Shown in pieces: positions 1 through 9,541 of a stretch of DNA of 64,000 nucleotides. Under the pieces are notes generated by a model that was not told the origin of the DNA, searched no databases, and saw only the letters and a list, made by a program, of their open reading frames with translations. A program made the position numbers and the translations under genes. The stretch comes from Galeopsis tetrahit. Lineage: Eukaryota; Streptophyta; Magnoliopsida; Lamiales; Lamiaceae. The DNA lies in NCBI GenBank assembly GCA_963675135.1, contig OY776133.1, positions 35,923,494 through 35,987,493 of the forward strand, in the 5' to 3' direction. Position 1 is the first letter of the stretch. Each line of letters begins with the position of its first letter.

Positions 1-347
1 ATCTCTTCAGCACAGTTGACCTTTAAGCTTCAGAACACTTGTTCTTGTTTAATTGTGCTGAGACAACTCTTCTGGACAACTCTCCTGATTAGCATACTTG
101 GCCTTCAATAGACTTAGTGATTGTTCCAGAATTTGAGCCTTGAGGGGACTTGTTCTTGATACTCATCAAAGCATATGTTCCCCCTCAAATTGTGCATCTA
201 TTCAACTAAGAGCTGCCTAACATATCAGCTTCTCATCTAGCCTTATTCTATATGTTCTAACATTCTTAGAACATAATCATGTTGACTTAGGCATGTCTCA
301 GGGGGTTTTGGTATTGAATCAAAACATATCTCATTTTATTCCCAACA
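1..347 (-). repeat. 5' part of a Copia LTR, minus strand, cut by the window edge
   Basis: Read on the minus strand, the sequence starts TGTTGGG at 347 and runs into text about ending transcripts in AATACCAAAACCCCCTGA, closely like the start of the LTRs at 27909 and 40992 (TGTTGGGAAATAAATTG, then ATACCAAAACCC). A shared GTTAGGCAGCT block follows at a similar offset. The element or solo LTR continues left of the window, so its other end and its target duplication cannot be checked. It interrupts the FAR1-like remnant that begins just to the right. Confidence 0.75.
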
Positions 348-666
348 GTATCGTTGCCATGCTTGTTCATTGGGGTTTAGCATACGTAAATCAACAACAA
401 GATATTCTGCAAGCGATAATAAGGTTGTGCTGTCCAAATGTTTTGTGTGTTCTTGTCAAGAAGTGAGAAGAAATGAGACTAAGAGGAAGATTATTGAAGA
501 AGGAAATGAAAGAGATTTGAAAGTTATTACTCCGGTGGATACAATGGAACGGGAAGTGCCTCATCCAGAATCATTCAACACGGTTTTGGTTCCAATGCGC
601 TCAGTAACAAAAGGAAGAAGTAAAAGGATCAAGAGTAGTCTCCATATGGTATTATTGGACATTTAA
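348..666 (+). pseudogene. FAR1/FHY3-type (MULE-derived) gene remnant with the middle missing
   Basis: The open frame from 370 encodes 98 residues. Residues 2-25 (GFSIRKSTTRYS, then VLSKCFVCSCQE) match the start of the FAR1 DNA-binding domain, where a conserved GF.VR.S is followed by a basic stretch and the first zinc-binding Cys residues. The last 45 residues (PVDTMEREVPHPESF, then SVTKGRSKRIKSS) look like the C-terminal tail of FAR1-related proteins, where a TKGR.KR..S motif is common. The transposase-like MULE domain and SWIM zinc finger that should lie between are absent. The frame continues a little upstream of 370 into the LTR boundary, so the N-terminus was cut by that insertion. Family match is by motif only; the fusion of N and C ends could be an internal deletion or a retained spliced form. 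Confidence 0.6.
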
Positions 667-1206
667 TTTAGTTGATGATTGTTTTGCGTATCGCATATGG
701 TATTATTGGATATTGTTTTTTTGTAGCAAAAACATGAAAACATCATATCAGATATCTGGTATTACTGGTTATTACATGTGGCATTACTGAATACACTTTG
801 TGGTATTACTGGACATCGATATTTAAATTACTTGTTTATTTATTCACACCGAAATTTTGATTTTACTGGATATTGATTTGGTAGCGAAAACATTAACTAC
901 CATAATTTAAAGTTTGAAACATCATATAGACACCTGGTATTACTGGTTATTACATGTGGTATTAGTGAATACACTATGTGGTATTACTGAATATTGATTT
1001 TGGTAGCGAAAACATTAAACACTGTTATTTAAAGTTTTAAAATTATATTAGACACATGGTATTACTAGTTATTACACGTGGTATTAATGAATACACTGTG
1101 TGGTATTACTGAATATTGATATATATATTACTTGTTTCTTTATTAACACAAATATTAAATATTGTAATTAACACTATAATTTGACATTAAAAACTGCATT
1201 AGGCAT
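667..1206. repeat. Degenerate tandem repeat, GGTATTACTGGTTATTAC type
   Basis: The phrase GGTATTACTGGTTATTAC, followed by ATGTGG and then ATTACTGAATACACT, recurs at about 758, 931 and 1056, each time with a second motif TTTGGTAGCGAAAACATT nearby. Spacing is about 173 and 125 bases. Copies are clearly diverged. The array directly follows the FAR1 remnant and probably belongs to the same old transposon. No gene is visible in it. Confidence 0.6.
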
Positions 1207-1551
1207 ATGACATTACTTGATATCAATTTGGTAGCATTAATCCCTAAACAAAAGCAATGTTATGAAAAAAAAAACATCAATTTTTTACAACCAAATAACA
1301 TGATCAAAGTTTGCTTTTACTTCTTCTCAAATCACCACCCATTTTCTTCAAATTCTCATCTACATCTTTCTACTTCTTCTCTTGAGCTTTCAAAGCATTT
1401 TGTTTCTTCTCTTCGGAAATTCTTTGAACTATGGCAGACTTACTCATATAAAATTTATAAATCTCTTCGATTATATAACCCCTTCGTTCATTCATATTCG
1501 AAAGAATTAGAAGGCACATATTTCAGCCCTCAAAACCTTTCGAATATCAGC

Positions 1552-1812
1552 CTACAAAAATACAATCCACATTAAAATAATAATTAAAAAATGATTACAA
1601 TTTGAAATCAACAAAAAAAAAAAAAAGAATATATTTGTCATATATGGTGATGTGTAAGGCTTTCCATTGAAATGTTTAAAATTCAGCATCATATACACAA
1701 CACAGTCTTTATCGGGCTTATTTGACTGCCATTTCAATTTAATGATTTCGAATTCATAAGCCATAACATCCTTGGCCTTTGGATGATCCTTAGAATCGAG
1801 AAACTTTATCAT
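1552..1812 (-). pseudogene. Ulp1-type cysteine protease (Peptidase C48) fragment
   Basis: The minus-strand frame of 86 residues begins FLDSKDHPKAKDVM and contains LKWQSNKPDKDCVVYMM near residues 27-43. This resembles the end of plant transposon-encoded Ulp1 domains, where a Trp, a run of Asn/Lys and a DCG motif carry the catalytic cysteine. Here the cysteine is kept but the following Gly is Val. The upstream part of the protease, with the catalytic His and Asp, is not in this frame. After about residue 60 the frame runs into a poly-T tract and is not protein-like. Ulp1 genes are known passengers of some Mutator-like elements, which fits the neighbouring FAR1 remnant in the opposite orientation. 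It may be the last exon of a lost gene. Confidence 0.5.
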
Positions 1813-2310
1813 CGCTTGGCGCTAAACAAGGAAGCAAGTTAGAAAAATATAACATGTTCCAGCTAACAATTTATAAAAAATAAATATATCATATGAAATG
1901 AACATTGCATAAAGAACATACCAGTATATTAGCAGAATCTATGAACCTATTTTACTCACATGTATATATGTGTAAATCTATATAACACATGACATATTTG
2001 GTATAATTATTAGAGGCAAGATCTATACGGTTTGTGATGTTATTGTATTCCTAATGTCAACAGGTCTCATGCATGCACATGGACTGGACGCATATTATGT
2101 ATATTACAAGACCTATATACATTTACCAACATTAAATTGACTTGCCTGTGCAAAATCCTGATTACAACGTCTATTCAACATACAAAGGCATTCAATCAAA
2201 TGATATACAACACTTGTATATATTAACAAACCTTGATTGAAGTAACAAAAAGTACATTGACATTGTACTAGGCTATATAAATCATTTATCAAAATCTTAG
2301 TTGTGCTCTT
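1813..2310. other. AT-rich spacer, no gene seen
   Basis: No extended open frame, RNA gene or clear repeat is visible. Sequence is AT-rich with short runs such as CATATGAAATGAACATTG. It may be intron or flank of the Ulp1-type remnant. Confidence 0.5.
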
Positions 2311-2398
2311 TTACCACAACCCAATGGCCTACCACCAGACCCCTCCAACACCAAGCCAAATTATAAGATTGACCACCGAGATCAAGAAGCCATAACCC
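2311..2398 (-). pseudogene. C-terminal fragment resembling plastid dicarboxylate (2-oxoglutarate/malate) translocator
   Basis: The minus strand encodes GYGFLISVVNLIIWLGVGG, then VWW, a TAG stop, AIGLW and a TAA stop. A final transmembrane helix followed by WW-K-x-x-G-L-W at the very end is what I recall of the DASS/DiT family of chloroplast inner-envelope dicarboxylate translocators. The TAG stands where a Lys codon is expected, so the fragment cannot be functional as read. No earlier part of the protein is visible within the next kilobase upstream on that strand. It is most likely a captured or retroposed scrap. The family call rests on about 28 residues and could be wrong. Confidence 0.45.
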
Positions 2399-2563
2399 CA
2401 CAATTTATGATGAATACAAATGCACAAACATATAAGGAAGAACCAATATAATTGAAATACAATTCACCAAGCCCATGCCATTTTTCTTCACCACAATATA
2501 AATTACTACGACACAATAATCAATTGTATCCTATGCAGTAAAGTTCAAATTAAAGAGGGTTAC

Positions 2564-2960
2564 CAAAAATCCGAAGGTGATGCCGATAATGACGGTGGTG
2601 ACGATGGAGATGGCGACGAGCTGGTGTTGGGCGAGGTGTCCAGAAAATGATTGAGTGATTATAGTCAGAGAAAACGTAGAGAGTAGACAAAACCTGTGTT
2701 GCTTATCGCCGCCGCCCTAAAATCACAGCCCAAGCCCTAGAAATCCGTCAATCGCAGCTGTAGAAGATGAAGTCGCTGCCTCCCGCCCGCCGTAGAAGAT
2801 GAAATCGCCTCCGCCCGTGGAAGCCCTAAAATCGCAGCCCTAAAATTCGACTTTAATTTTAAATCGAAAAAAATACCCAAATCGCGTCGTCATCGGCCGC
2901 CTCAACGCCGTCGCCGTAGAAGAAAGCTCTTGAAATCGGGTCGCCGTTGAAATCGCACGA
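2564..2960 (-). other. GC-rich 5'-UTR/exon-like segment with a hydrophobic open stretch
   Basis: Between about 2564 and 2686 the minus strand stays open for about 40 codons and reads GHLAQHQLVAISIVTTVIIG, then ITFGF, ending at a splice-donor-like G|GTAACC (donor at 2563-2562). To the right (2690-2960), the sequence is CpG-rich and contains near-repeats of a TAGAAGATGAAGTCGC-type phrase and AAGCCCTAAAATCGCAGCC. The composition contrasts sharply with the AT-rich surroundings. It looks like a promoter-proximal exon and leader of a plant gene picked up by a transposon. I do not recognise the protein. Confidence 0.25.
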
Positions 2961-4006
2961 GTGGGAGCTATTTTTTTGTGAGAGAAACCTTTCTTTTGCA
3001 AATGACCCAAATAAAAGCGGGTCGAATAATCAGGTTAGGATTAAAATTTAAAAATCACTTGAAATAGAAGGGGGTACCGTGCCCACGGGTGTATACAAGA
3101 ATTTGGTTATGTGTAAATGATATGCAAACAAATCATTTATTAATATTTACTAATAAATATTTTATTAAAAAGAAAAAAATATATTATTAACAATATGAAT
3201 ATGCACTTAAAAGAAGTATGAATGCAGACTATGCACTTGATTAATTACCGTGATTAAAAAAATAAAATAAAGTACGAATATGCAGTTGATTAATTACCGT
3301 GACTAAAAAAACAGAATGAATATGCAGCTTGAATTCGGTTTTTTAGGAATGTTTTGAATTTTTTAAAGTGTGTTAATTAACGTATTTTAAGTATAATATT
3401 TTGGAAAGGTTTGTGTTTATGGAAAGTTTTAAAATGTGGGAATTAAAATTGATTACGAATTTTAAATTTAAAAATGGTTGACTAATTCTACATGACCATA
3501 CAATCATGATTATCAAATATAATGAATGCAAGGGTATTTGTGTCCACCAAATTTCGAATTTGGATCTAATTACTTTACCATAAGTCAATTGGATTAATTA
3601 GCCTAAACACCTAGTGGAGTGTCTCTATGTGTAACTCCCCCGCAAATCAATACACTCATGTTTTGGTTTGTCATTTTTCTTCAAACATGACATGACATTT
3701 TTTTTGGAAGGAATAACATACATTTTAAATCACTATATCTGTGCAAAAAAAATCAGTAGTCTTGTCAATTTTGTAGAATTTATAGGATTTTCTCAAGACC
3801 TCTCTTCCTCATCTTCCACATTCTTCTACCATTCAATTGTTGAATGCTTGACTGTACCTAGATTTTTTTTAAAGGATTTTTTACAAATTTTTTTCTTTTT
3901 TTTTTTTGCCATTTTTTTTAGTGTTAGGTCCTACCCCACACAGGTTTAAGTCTCCATCTACGATCAGATCCTTTCTGAACTCTCCTATGACTGCTATCAA
4001 AGAGCG
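2961..4006. other. AT-rich flank of the CACTA element, no gene seen
   Basis: Mostly AT-rich DNA with many stops in all frames. About 3935-4005, just before the CACTA element, reads like degraded coding sequence (CCATCTACGATCAGATCC) that may continue beyond the element at 7673, but no family was recognised. Confidence 0.4.
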
Positions 4007-4019
4007 CACTACAAAATAT

Positions 4020-4245
4020 TGGCCAAAAGGCAACGGCAATTGGCAACGGCAGGCAGGCCGATGCAATTTGGTAACGGCATTTAATGGCCGATGCGAAAAG
4101 GGGACGGCAGTGGGCCCCGATGCCATTTAGTAACGGCATTTAATGGCCGATGCGAAATGGCATCGGCAGTGGGCCCCGATGCCATTTGGTAACGGCCCCC
4201 CCGATGCGAAATGGCATCGACAGTGGGCCCGTTGCCTTCCCCGTC
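4020..4245. repeat. CACTA 5' subterminal repeats
   Basis: The motif GGCAACGGC or GGTAACGGC and its partner CCGATGCSATTTGG alternate about ten times, including near-identical blocks GTGGGCCCCGATGCCATTT at about 4108 and 4170. In CACTA elements such arrays bind the element-encoded accessory protein and mark the ends for cleavage. The matching array in the other orientation is at about 7555-7650. Confidence 0.8.
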
Positions 4246-4257
4246 GCCCTAATTGCA

Positions 4258-4264
4258 TATAAAT
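4258..4264 (+). promoter_or_regulatory. TATA box of the CACTA gene
   Basis: TATAAAT at 4258-4264 lies directly after the subterminal repeats, so start of transcription near 4290 is expected. The predicted leader exon runs to 4426, followed by GTAATT, and its intron ends TTTTGACAG right at the ATG at 4944. Placing the promoter against the subterminal sites suggests the gene product could repress its own promoter, as described for TnpA in Spm; that is inference. Confidence 0.55.
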
Positions 4265-4943
4265 TGGCCAAACCCCTCTTTTCCAGAATGTAACAGCCGC
4301 GCACCCCCCACACCTCCATTGAAGCTTCGAGTTTTACACCTCCACACTCAAAAATCACCTTCGTTTGCGGATCGAACTCGGTTTTTGGCCATTTGTGTTC
4401 TACACTTCGACGGGAGCATTTCTACGGTAATTTTTTTCATTTTCATTGGTTAAATTTGAAGTTATATGTGTATATATAGTTTTAGTATATATATGCATAT
4501 ATGTTGTATGTATATATAAAATTGTTAGAATTATTAATTTTTATGCATGCATGTGTTAATTGTTAGAATTTATAAATTGTTAATTATGTTGTGTTAGGCA
4601 TGTATTTATATGTATGTTTTAATAATTAAGTTATATGAATTTATTTGTTAATTAGAGTGTTAGAATTATATTTGTGTTATGTCTATATATATATGAATTT
4701 ATTTGTTAATTAGGGTGTTAGAATAATTATTAGAATATATTTAGAATTATATTAATTAATTTTAATAGAGTTGGAGGAATGAGACGTTGGTTAATTGTTA
4801 GACAATGTTATCTAAATATTAATTCCATAGTTATATTCCTTATTTATATTTTAGTGTTAATCGTTACAGTGATGTTCATATATAATGTTTTTTAATTGTT
4901 ACAATGTTCAACGTTAATAATCTTTTAATGTTCATTTTGACAG

Positions 4944-6717
4944 ATGAGTGGTCGTAGACATGGTTCTTCTGGACATGGCTCTGGTCAGGGTTCTTCTGAA
5001 CAGGGTTCTTCTGGACATGGGCGAGGTAGAGGTAGAGGTAGAGGAGAGCCGGTGGATGAGACACCGACTGTGCAGATACCACAGGGTTTTTATATGCCCG
5101 ATATGACTGGGATACTACAGTTGCCCCAGATGCCCGGAATGAACCCTAATTCCTATTACACTCAGGTGCCTCAGTTGCCTCATATGGTTCCACATACACA
5201 GGAACAACCCCCTCCACCGATACATTCGCCAGTTAGACCTCCGTCTGTCGGGACACAGGCCAGCATGTCGACTGATGCACCCGACAGTCGCATCCTCCTG
5301 TTTATCTACCTTGATACGTAAGTATATTATATTTAAATTTCATTAGACGTATGTATAACATGTTTATTAATAATTTTTTTATTATTATAAAATACGTGTA
5401 ACAGGTTGATGTCTTCAAATTTGATTTCGAGGACGATCAGATCGATTATGTACAGGAATATGGAGCTTGGTGCACACGCCTGGGCCATGGTATCACCCGA
5501 CACGATACAACGGTGGTGGGATACATTCCAGGTATAAAATAACTTTACATTAACATTTTGTTATTTTGTTATATTAATTAATTAATTAATTTTTTTTTGC
5601 AGATCGAGGTCAGGTGGGATCCTGAAGTCACATCTTCTGCAGAGGTGTACAGACTCTTTCTTCAAAGAGCAGCAAATCGGTACACTAACATGTTATCAAA
5701 AGTCAAGAAAGCGTGGGTGAAGGATAAGAAGAGGCCGAGGTGGGATGTGAATGTTTGGAACGACTTAGTTCGTCACTGGAACAATCCTGAAACAATTAAG
5801 AAGAGTGAGCAGGCTCGTAAGAACCGCTTATCCGAGCCTGGAGGTCCGGGTACTGGCCATGGTACTCATAAAGGCGGAGCTCGTGGAGCAGCAGAGGTCG
5901 CACGGCGCATTGTAAGTATTTGTGGTCAATTATATATAATTAATTTTAGTTAATTATTTAGTTTATTTATTCGTATATGTCTTCGATTCAAAATACAGGA
6001 GGAGAGGCAGGGATGCCCTGCATACGACTGTGAGATAGTTGAATATTACCACCGTTACGAAAACGGGACATACACTTATGGCTATATGGGTGATATACTT
6101 GTAAGTGTGTACATATATATATATATATATACATTACATTATATAACAAATATATATTTAATTGTACTTGAAAATGTATTAACCCACTTTTAAATGTGCA
6201 CGTATAGGACCAGATACAGGAGGAGTTGACCAATAATACTATAAGAGATCCGTTAGATGAACCTAGATCAGAGGATGGTTCCCAGGGCCCACCTATACCC
6301 GACATGTCTGAACTGTACGTGAAGAAGGTCGGCAGGTCTCATGGACGTGTTAGGGGCCTTGGACAAGTAGGCAAGAACAGACGGGTCTCCTCCGGTCCTG
6401 GCGAGACGTCAAGTGGTACGGCTTATGGACGATTCACCCAGGCCGACATTAACCATGCTATTGCTGAAGAACGGAGAGTCAATGAAGAGAGAGAGCAGCG
6501 CTTACTCCTACAAATGCAGCAGCAGGAGGAGCGCTTACTCAAGCATTTTCAGGAGCAGATGGCAACGATGATGGGACAGATGGGTGGGATGGTTCAGATG
6601 GGTGGGATGGGTGGGGAGCCGAGGCCGTCGGGGGCGTCGCACAACGTTCATGATAGTAGCAAGGTTGAGGATCGGGATGATACTGAGGATGATGGTGGTG
6701 ATGATGAGGAGTGATAC
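4944..6717 (+). CDS. TnpA-like CACTA accessory protein (Transposase_24 family), spliced
   Basis: Gene model by eye: noncoding leader about 4290-4426; coding exons 4944-5317, 5405-5531, 5603-5911, 5999-6100 and 6208-6714. Every junction has GT/AG and phases agree, giving 1,419 nt or 472 residues without an internal stop. The N-terminus is Gly/Ser/Arg-rich (GRGRGRGRGEP), followed by a Pro/Met-rich stretch. Exon 2 ends in the Trp-rich DTIQRWWDTFQ. Exon 3 has the conserved VRWDPEV, then WVKDKKRPRW and basic ARKNR of Transposase_24. Exon 5 has a coiled coil (AIAEERRVNEEREQRLLLQM) and an acidic tail (DDTEDDGGDDEE). The protein should bind subterminal repeats rather than cut DNA. The leader-exon intron ends one base before ATG. 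The annotated span runs to just past the stop codon at 6712-6714. Confidence 0.8.
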
Positions 6718-7360
6718 ATTTTTATATTATTTTGTTACGTGTGATGTTATTATATTACATTGACGTTGATGATTAATTTTAATTTTAATGTTGTGTGTGA
6801 TGTTATTTTAATTGACGTGAACATGCTAATTATGATTATAATTAATGTTGTTTGTGATATGATGTTATTTTAATTGAAAATGAACTAGAGAATAATTTTA
6901 TAATAGATGGAAATATTTTTAATTAAATGGATAAGTGAATTCATATTTTTAAATGGATAAGTGAAAATAATTATATATATTTAATGTTGTGAATTGAAAA
7001 TTAGAATGAATTTAAATGATGTGATTAGAATAAATTTAAATGTATAAGTGAAAATAATTATATTCAATGTTGTATGTAATTATAATGTTGTGAAATTAAA
7101 AATTAGAATGAATTTAAATGTTGTAAATTGAGGATTAGAATAAATTTAAATAGTGTGAATTGATACCGTAATTAAATTATTTAATTTGAAAAATATAATT
7201 TAGTTAATTTGAAAAACATAATTTATAAATAATTATGATATGCTTTGATAAATAATTTAATAAGCAACAATTAAAGTTAGAATGGATTGAATTAATTAAA
7301 GAATTAAAAACTCAAATTAAATTGAATATATATTAATTGCATTCACAACATGTCGACTAA
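6718..7360. other. AT-rich CACTA interior, no gene seen
   Basis: About 640 bases of AT-rich DNA with diffuse repeats of TTAATGTTGTGTGTGATGT and GAATTTAAATGTTGTG. These look like slippage-derived repeats. No open frame of interest. Confidence 0.6.
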
Positions 7361-7367
7361 AAGCTCC

Positions 7368-7432
7368 TAGCCTAAACGGCACACAGGGGCGCTCAAAAGC
7401 CTTCGAGACCGCGAGGTCCCGAGTTCGAACCC
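7368..7432 (+). repeat. tRNA-like module 1 (degenerate A and B boxes)
   Basis: TAGCCTAAACGG at 7368-7379 resembles an RNA polymerase III A box, and AGTTCGAACCC at 7422-7432 differs by one base from the B-box consensus GGTTCGANNCC. The B box is preceded by CGAGGTCCCG, giving a T-arm-like GGTCCCGAGTTCGAACCCC. It looks like the head of a tRNA-derived SINE. Full tRNA folding is not evident. Confidence 0.45.
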
Positions 7433-7465
7433 CACAATTCGCGAAAAATTCCAGATTTCCGAAAA

Positions 7466-7545
7466 ATGGGGTGGCCCAGCGGTGGGGGGTGGGTGTGTTG
7501 GTGGCCTCGATACCTGGGTTCGAAACCCAGATTCGTCTTTTTTAA
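7466..7545 (+). repeat. tRNA-like module 2 (SINE head with good A and B boxes)
   Basis: TGGCCCAGCGG at 7472-7482 fits the A box TRGCNNAGYNGG, and GGTTCGAAACC at 7517-7527 is a perfect B box. The 34-base gap matches tRNA-like promoters. The flanks of the B box pair as a T arm (CCTGGGTTCGAAACCCAG). A run of T follows at 7537. It has the layout of a tRNA-derived SINE head, placed 40 bases after module 1. Confidence 0.55.
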
Positions 7546-7554
7546 ATGTTAATA

Positions 7555-7672
7555 AAAAGGCAACGACAAAAAGGGCATCGGCACACTGCCGTCCCCTTTG
7601 CCGTTGCCTTTATCATTGGCAACGGCAGATCCGATGCCTTCCCCGTCCCCATTTCCCCATTATTTTGTAGTG
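7555..7672. repeat. CACTA 3' subterminal repeats and terminal inverted repeat
   Basis: GGCAACGACAAAAAGGGCATCGGC, interrupted, then CCGTCCCCTTTGCCGTTGCC and GGCAACGGCAGATCCGATGCC lead into the terminal TATTTTGTAGTG. These mirror the motifs at 4020-4245. Confidence 0.8.
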
Positions 7673-8699
7673 TCGAGAAGCTTTTTACTATAGTGGCAGG
7701 TCTTATCTTTCGGAATTCTTAGGGGAAAGAAAGCTTCAAGAAGTAGAAGCTTCCTGGCAAAGCTTCAAACAAAGAGGTTGGGTTGTGATCACTTCATTGA
7801 TTCCATCCTTATGATTTTGAATTTTAAGGTTAGAAGAGAAGAACTTGGAGTTTGAGTGGTGAGAAAGTTGTAGAAGAAGAAGATTTGTAGAAGAAGAACT
7901 GTATTGAGTTTGAGAAGTTGAGAAAGACGTAGAAGAAGCGGAAGTTTTATTTTTATTTTTATAAGATTTTTTTTATTTATATAAAATTTAATCTGGAAAA
8001 TAAAAAAAAATAAAAAAGAATATGTGTAATTCTGACGTGGCAAGCTCCGACAAACCACATCATCAATTGTTGTCCGGAGAAAAAAAATGTGTATCTAATT
8101 GCAACACGGTGAAAGGTTGGGGGGTTTTTACAATAATTATAAAGGTGGTAATTAAATTGACTGAGACTAAATGTGATGTATTTATATAGAATTAACCTTA
8201 TTATATATATAGATCTAATTATTTTACAAATTTCAAAATTACATTAAATTCATTATTATATAAAAAAAGATGTTGTATATTTAAAATAACTAATTTGAGA
8301 TTTTAGGGGTGTTATAACTTTTACTCAAATCACATTAAGTCACATGTATACACAATCAACTCATTTATTTATATTACATACCTTTTTATTTTTCTTTCAA
8401 AAGGAAACCAATTTATTACTCAAAACAAGGACAAACGTCATTTTCAAACTCTTTCATAAGTCAAGTAGGCAAATCTATTTCAATATTAATTTGATTTTAA
8501 TTCATGTTTTGTTGTTTATATTCTATGTGTTTATTTTATTTTGTTAATTTAGTTATGAGCTAGACTTTAATTGCTTTGGGTGTTGAAATTATGTGGATAA
8601 TTAGTGAGTTTATGGATCAATTGTGTGATTAACTTATGTCTTAATTAAATTGTTTTTAATGTTGTGTTTTGCATGATTCAATTGATTAATTTACCATAT
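7673..8699. other. AT-rich DNA, no gene seen
   Basis: The first 120 bases (AAGCTTTTTACTATAGTGG to AAGCTTCAAACAAAGAGG) look like the continuation of the degraded sequence left of the CACTA element. The rest is AT-rich and full of stops in all frames. No RNA gene or clear repeat was recognised. Confidence 0.4.
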
Positions 8700-9541
8700 T
8701 ATTCGTTGGTGGCAAAATTCTAAGGTAACACACTCATTCTCAAACTTTGCATTCAACTAGATAGTTTCATTTAAGTTTGGGGGAGATTTTGTGTGTTTAC
8801 CTTCATTTATATTGCACCGTTGTTCCTAGTTGTGGTGATTGAGATATCTTGTGGATTGTTGGTGTTTGAGTCTTAATTGATGATGATTGTTGGTTTTGAA
8901 GTTTGGTTGAACTCGTTGGTATTGATTGATGCTTGCATGTTCACTTGATTATGGGAAGATTTGTGCTTGAGTTGGTGCTCTTAATTCATGATTAGACAAG
9001 CTTGTAAGCTTTAGAGCCTTTAGACTTTCATATATTATGATCTATTTTCTTTCATGTGAGTAACATTCATGTTTGTGTGCTCTAGAACTTGCCAATTGTC
9101 TTGTTTGAGGCTACTATTTGTGTGAAATCTTTGGAAGTGATATAAAACCATCTTTGTTTTGAATAGTCACTTGGCCAAATTTTCCATACCAAATGAAATG
9201 TTTCCGTAGTTAGCCACTTTGAGACTATTGACTTATATTCTTTGGCAACCTACAAATTTAGCCCATTGTCCATCTTTTATGAGCCTAATTTTCCTATGAA
9301 CTAGTGGAGCTTGAATGTTGACAAATGTGGTTGAATTGAGGTGAAATATGAATTTGGTGGATTTGTTTGGTTGGAAAGTGAATAGATTGAAAAGAAAAAA
9401 AAAAAAGATGAATTGTGAGTTGTGCATAAAAAAGATTGAGTTGATGTGAAAAGAAAAAAAATTGGAAAAAAAAAACCCTCTTATGTACAAGCATTTGGTA
9501 GAGCTTCAATTCAAAAGTGTTGTTTGGTTGGTGGTGACGAA
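8700..9541 (+). mobile_element. Ty3/gypsy 3' noncoding region, left of the Helitron
   Basis: No coding sequence. The text, with AAGTTTGGGGGAGATTTTG at about 8773 and a run of TTGGTATTGATTGATGCTTG-like phrases, reads as the long noncoding stretch between pol and the 3' LTR that many plant gypsy elements have. It continues at 14488 on the other side of the Helitron, where a polypurine tract and LTR start follow. This is inferred from layout rather than from a protein match. Confidence 0.4.

Larger units (their letters stand above)
4007..7672 (+). mobile_element. CACTA (En/Spm-type) DNA transposon, about 3.7 kb, lacking a transposase gene
   Basis: The left end is CACTACAAAATA at 4007 and the right end is its inverse TATTTTGTAGTG ending at 7672. 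Subterminal regions (about 4020-4240 and 7555-7650) hold many copies of GGCAACGGC and GATGCCATTTGG in both orientations, typical binding sites for the TnpA-type accessory protein. The flanking trinucleotides are GCG and TCG, an imperfect target duplication. The interior carries one spliced gene of the Transposase_24 type and no TNPD/TNP2-type transposase, so movement would need a transposase from elsewhere. Two tRNA-like modules lie near the right end. The ends and the gene are well preserved compared with the neighbouring elements. Confidence 0.9.

Noticed and set aside
1207..1575. 122-residue plus-strand open frame
   Set aside because: AT-rich, Phe/Ser/Lys-biased, no domain; overlaps the end of the repeat array and the antisense Ulp1-type remnant.
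7460..7545. Functional tRNA gene
   Set aside because: A and B boxes are present but the acceptor stem and anticodon arm do not form by eye. A tRNA-derived SINE-like module is a better reading.
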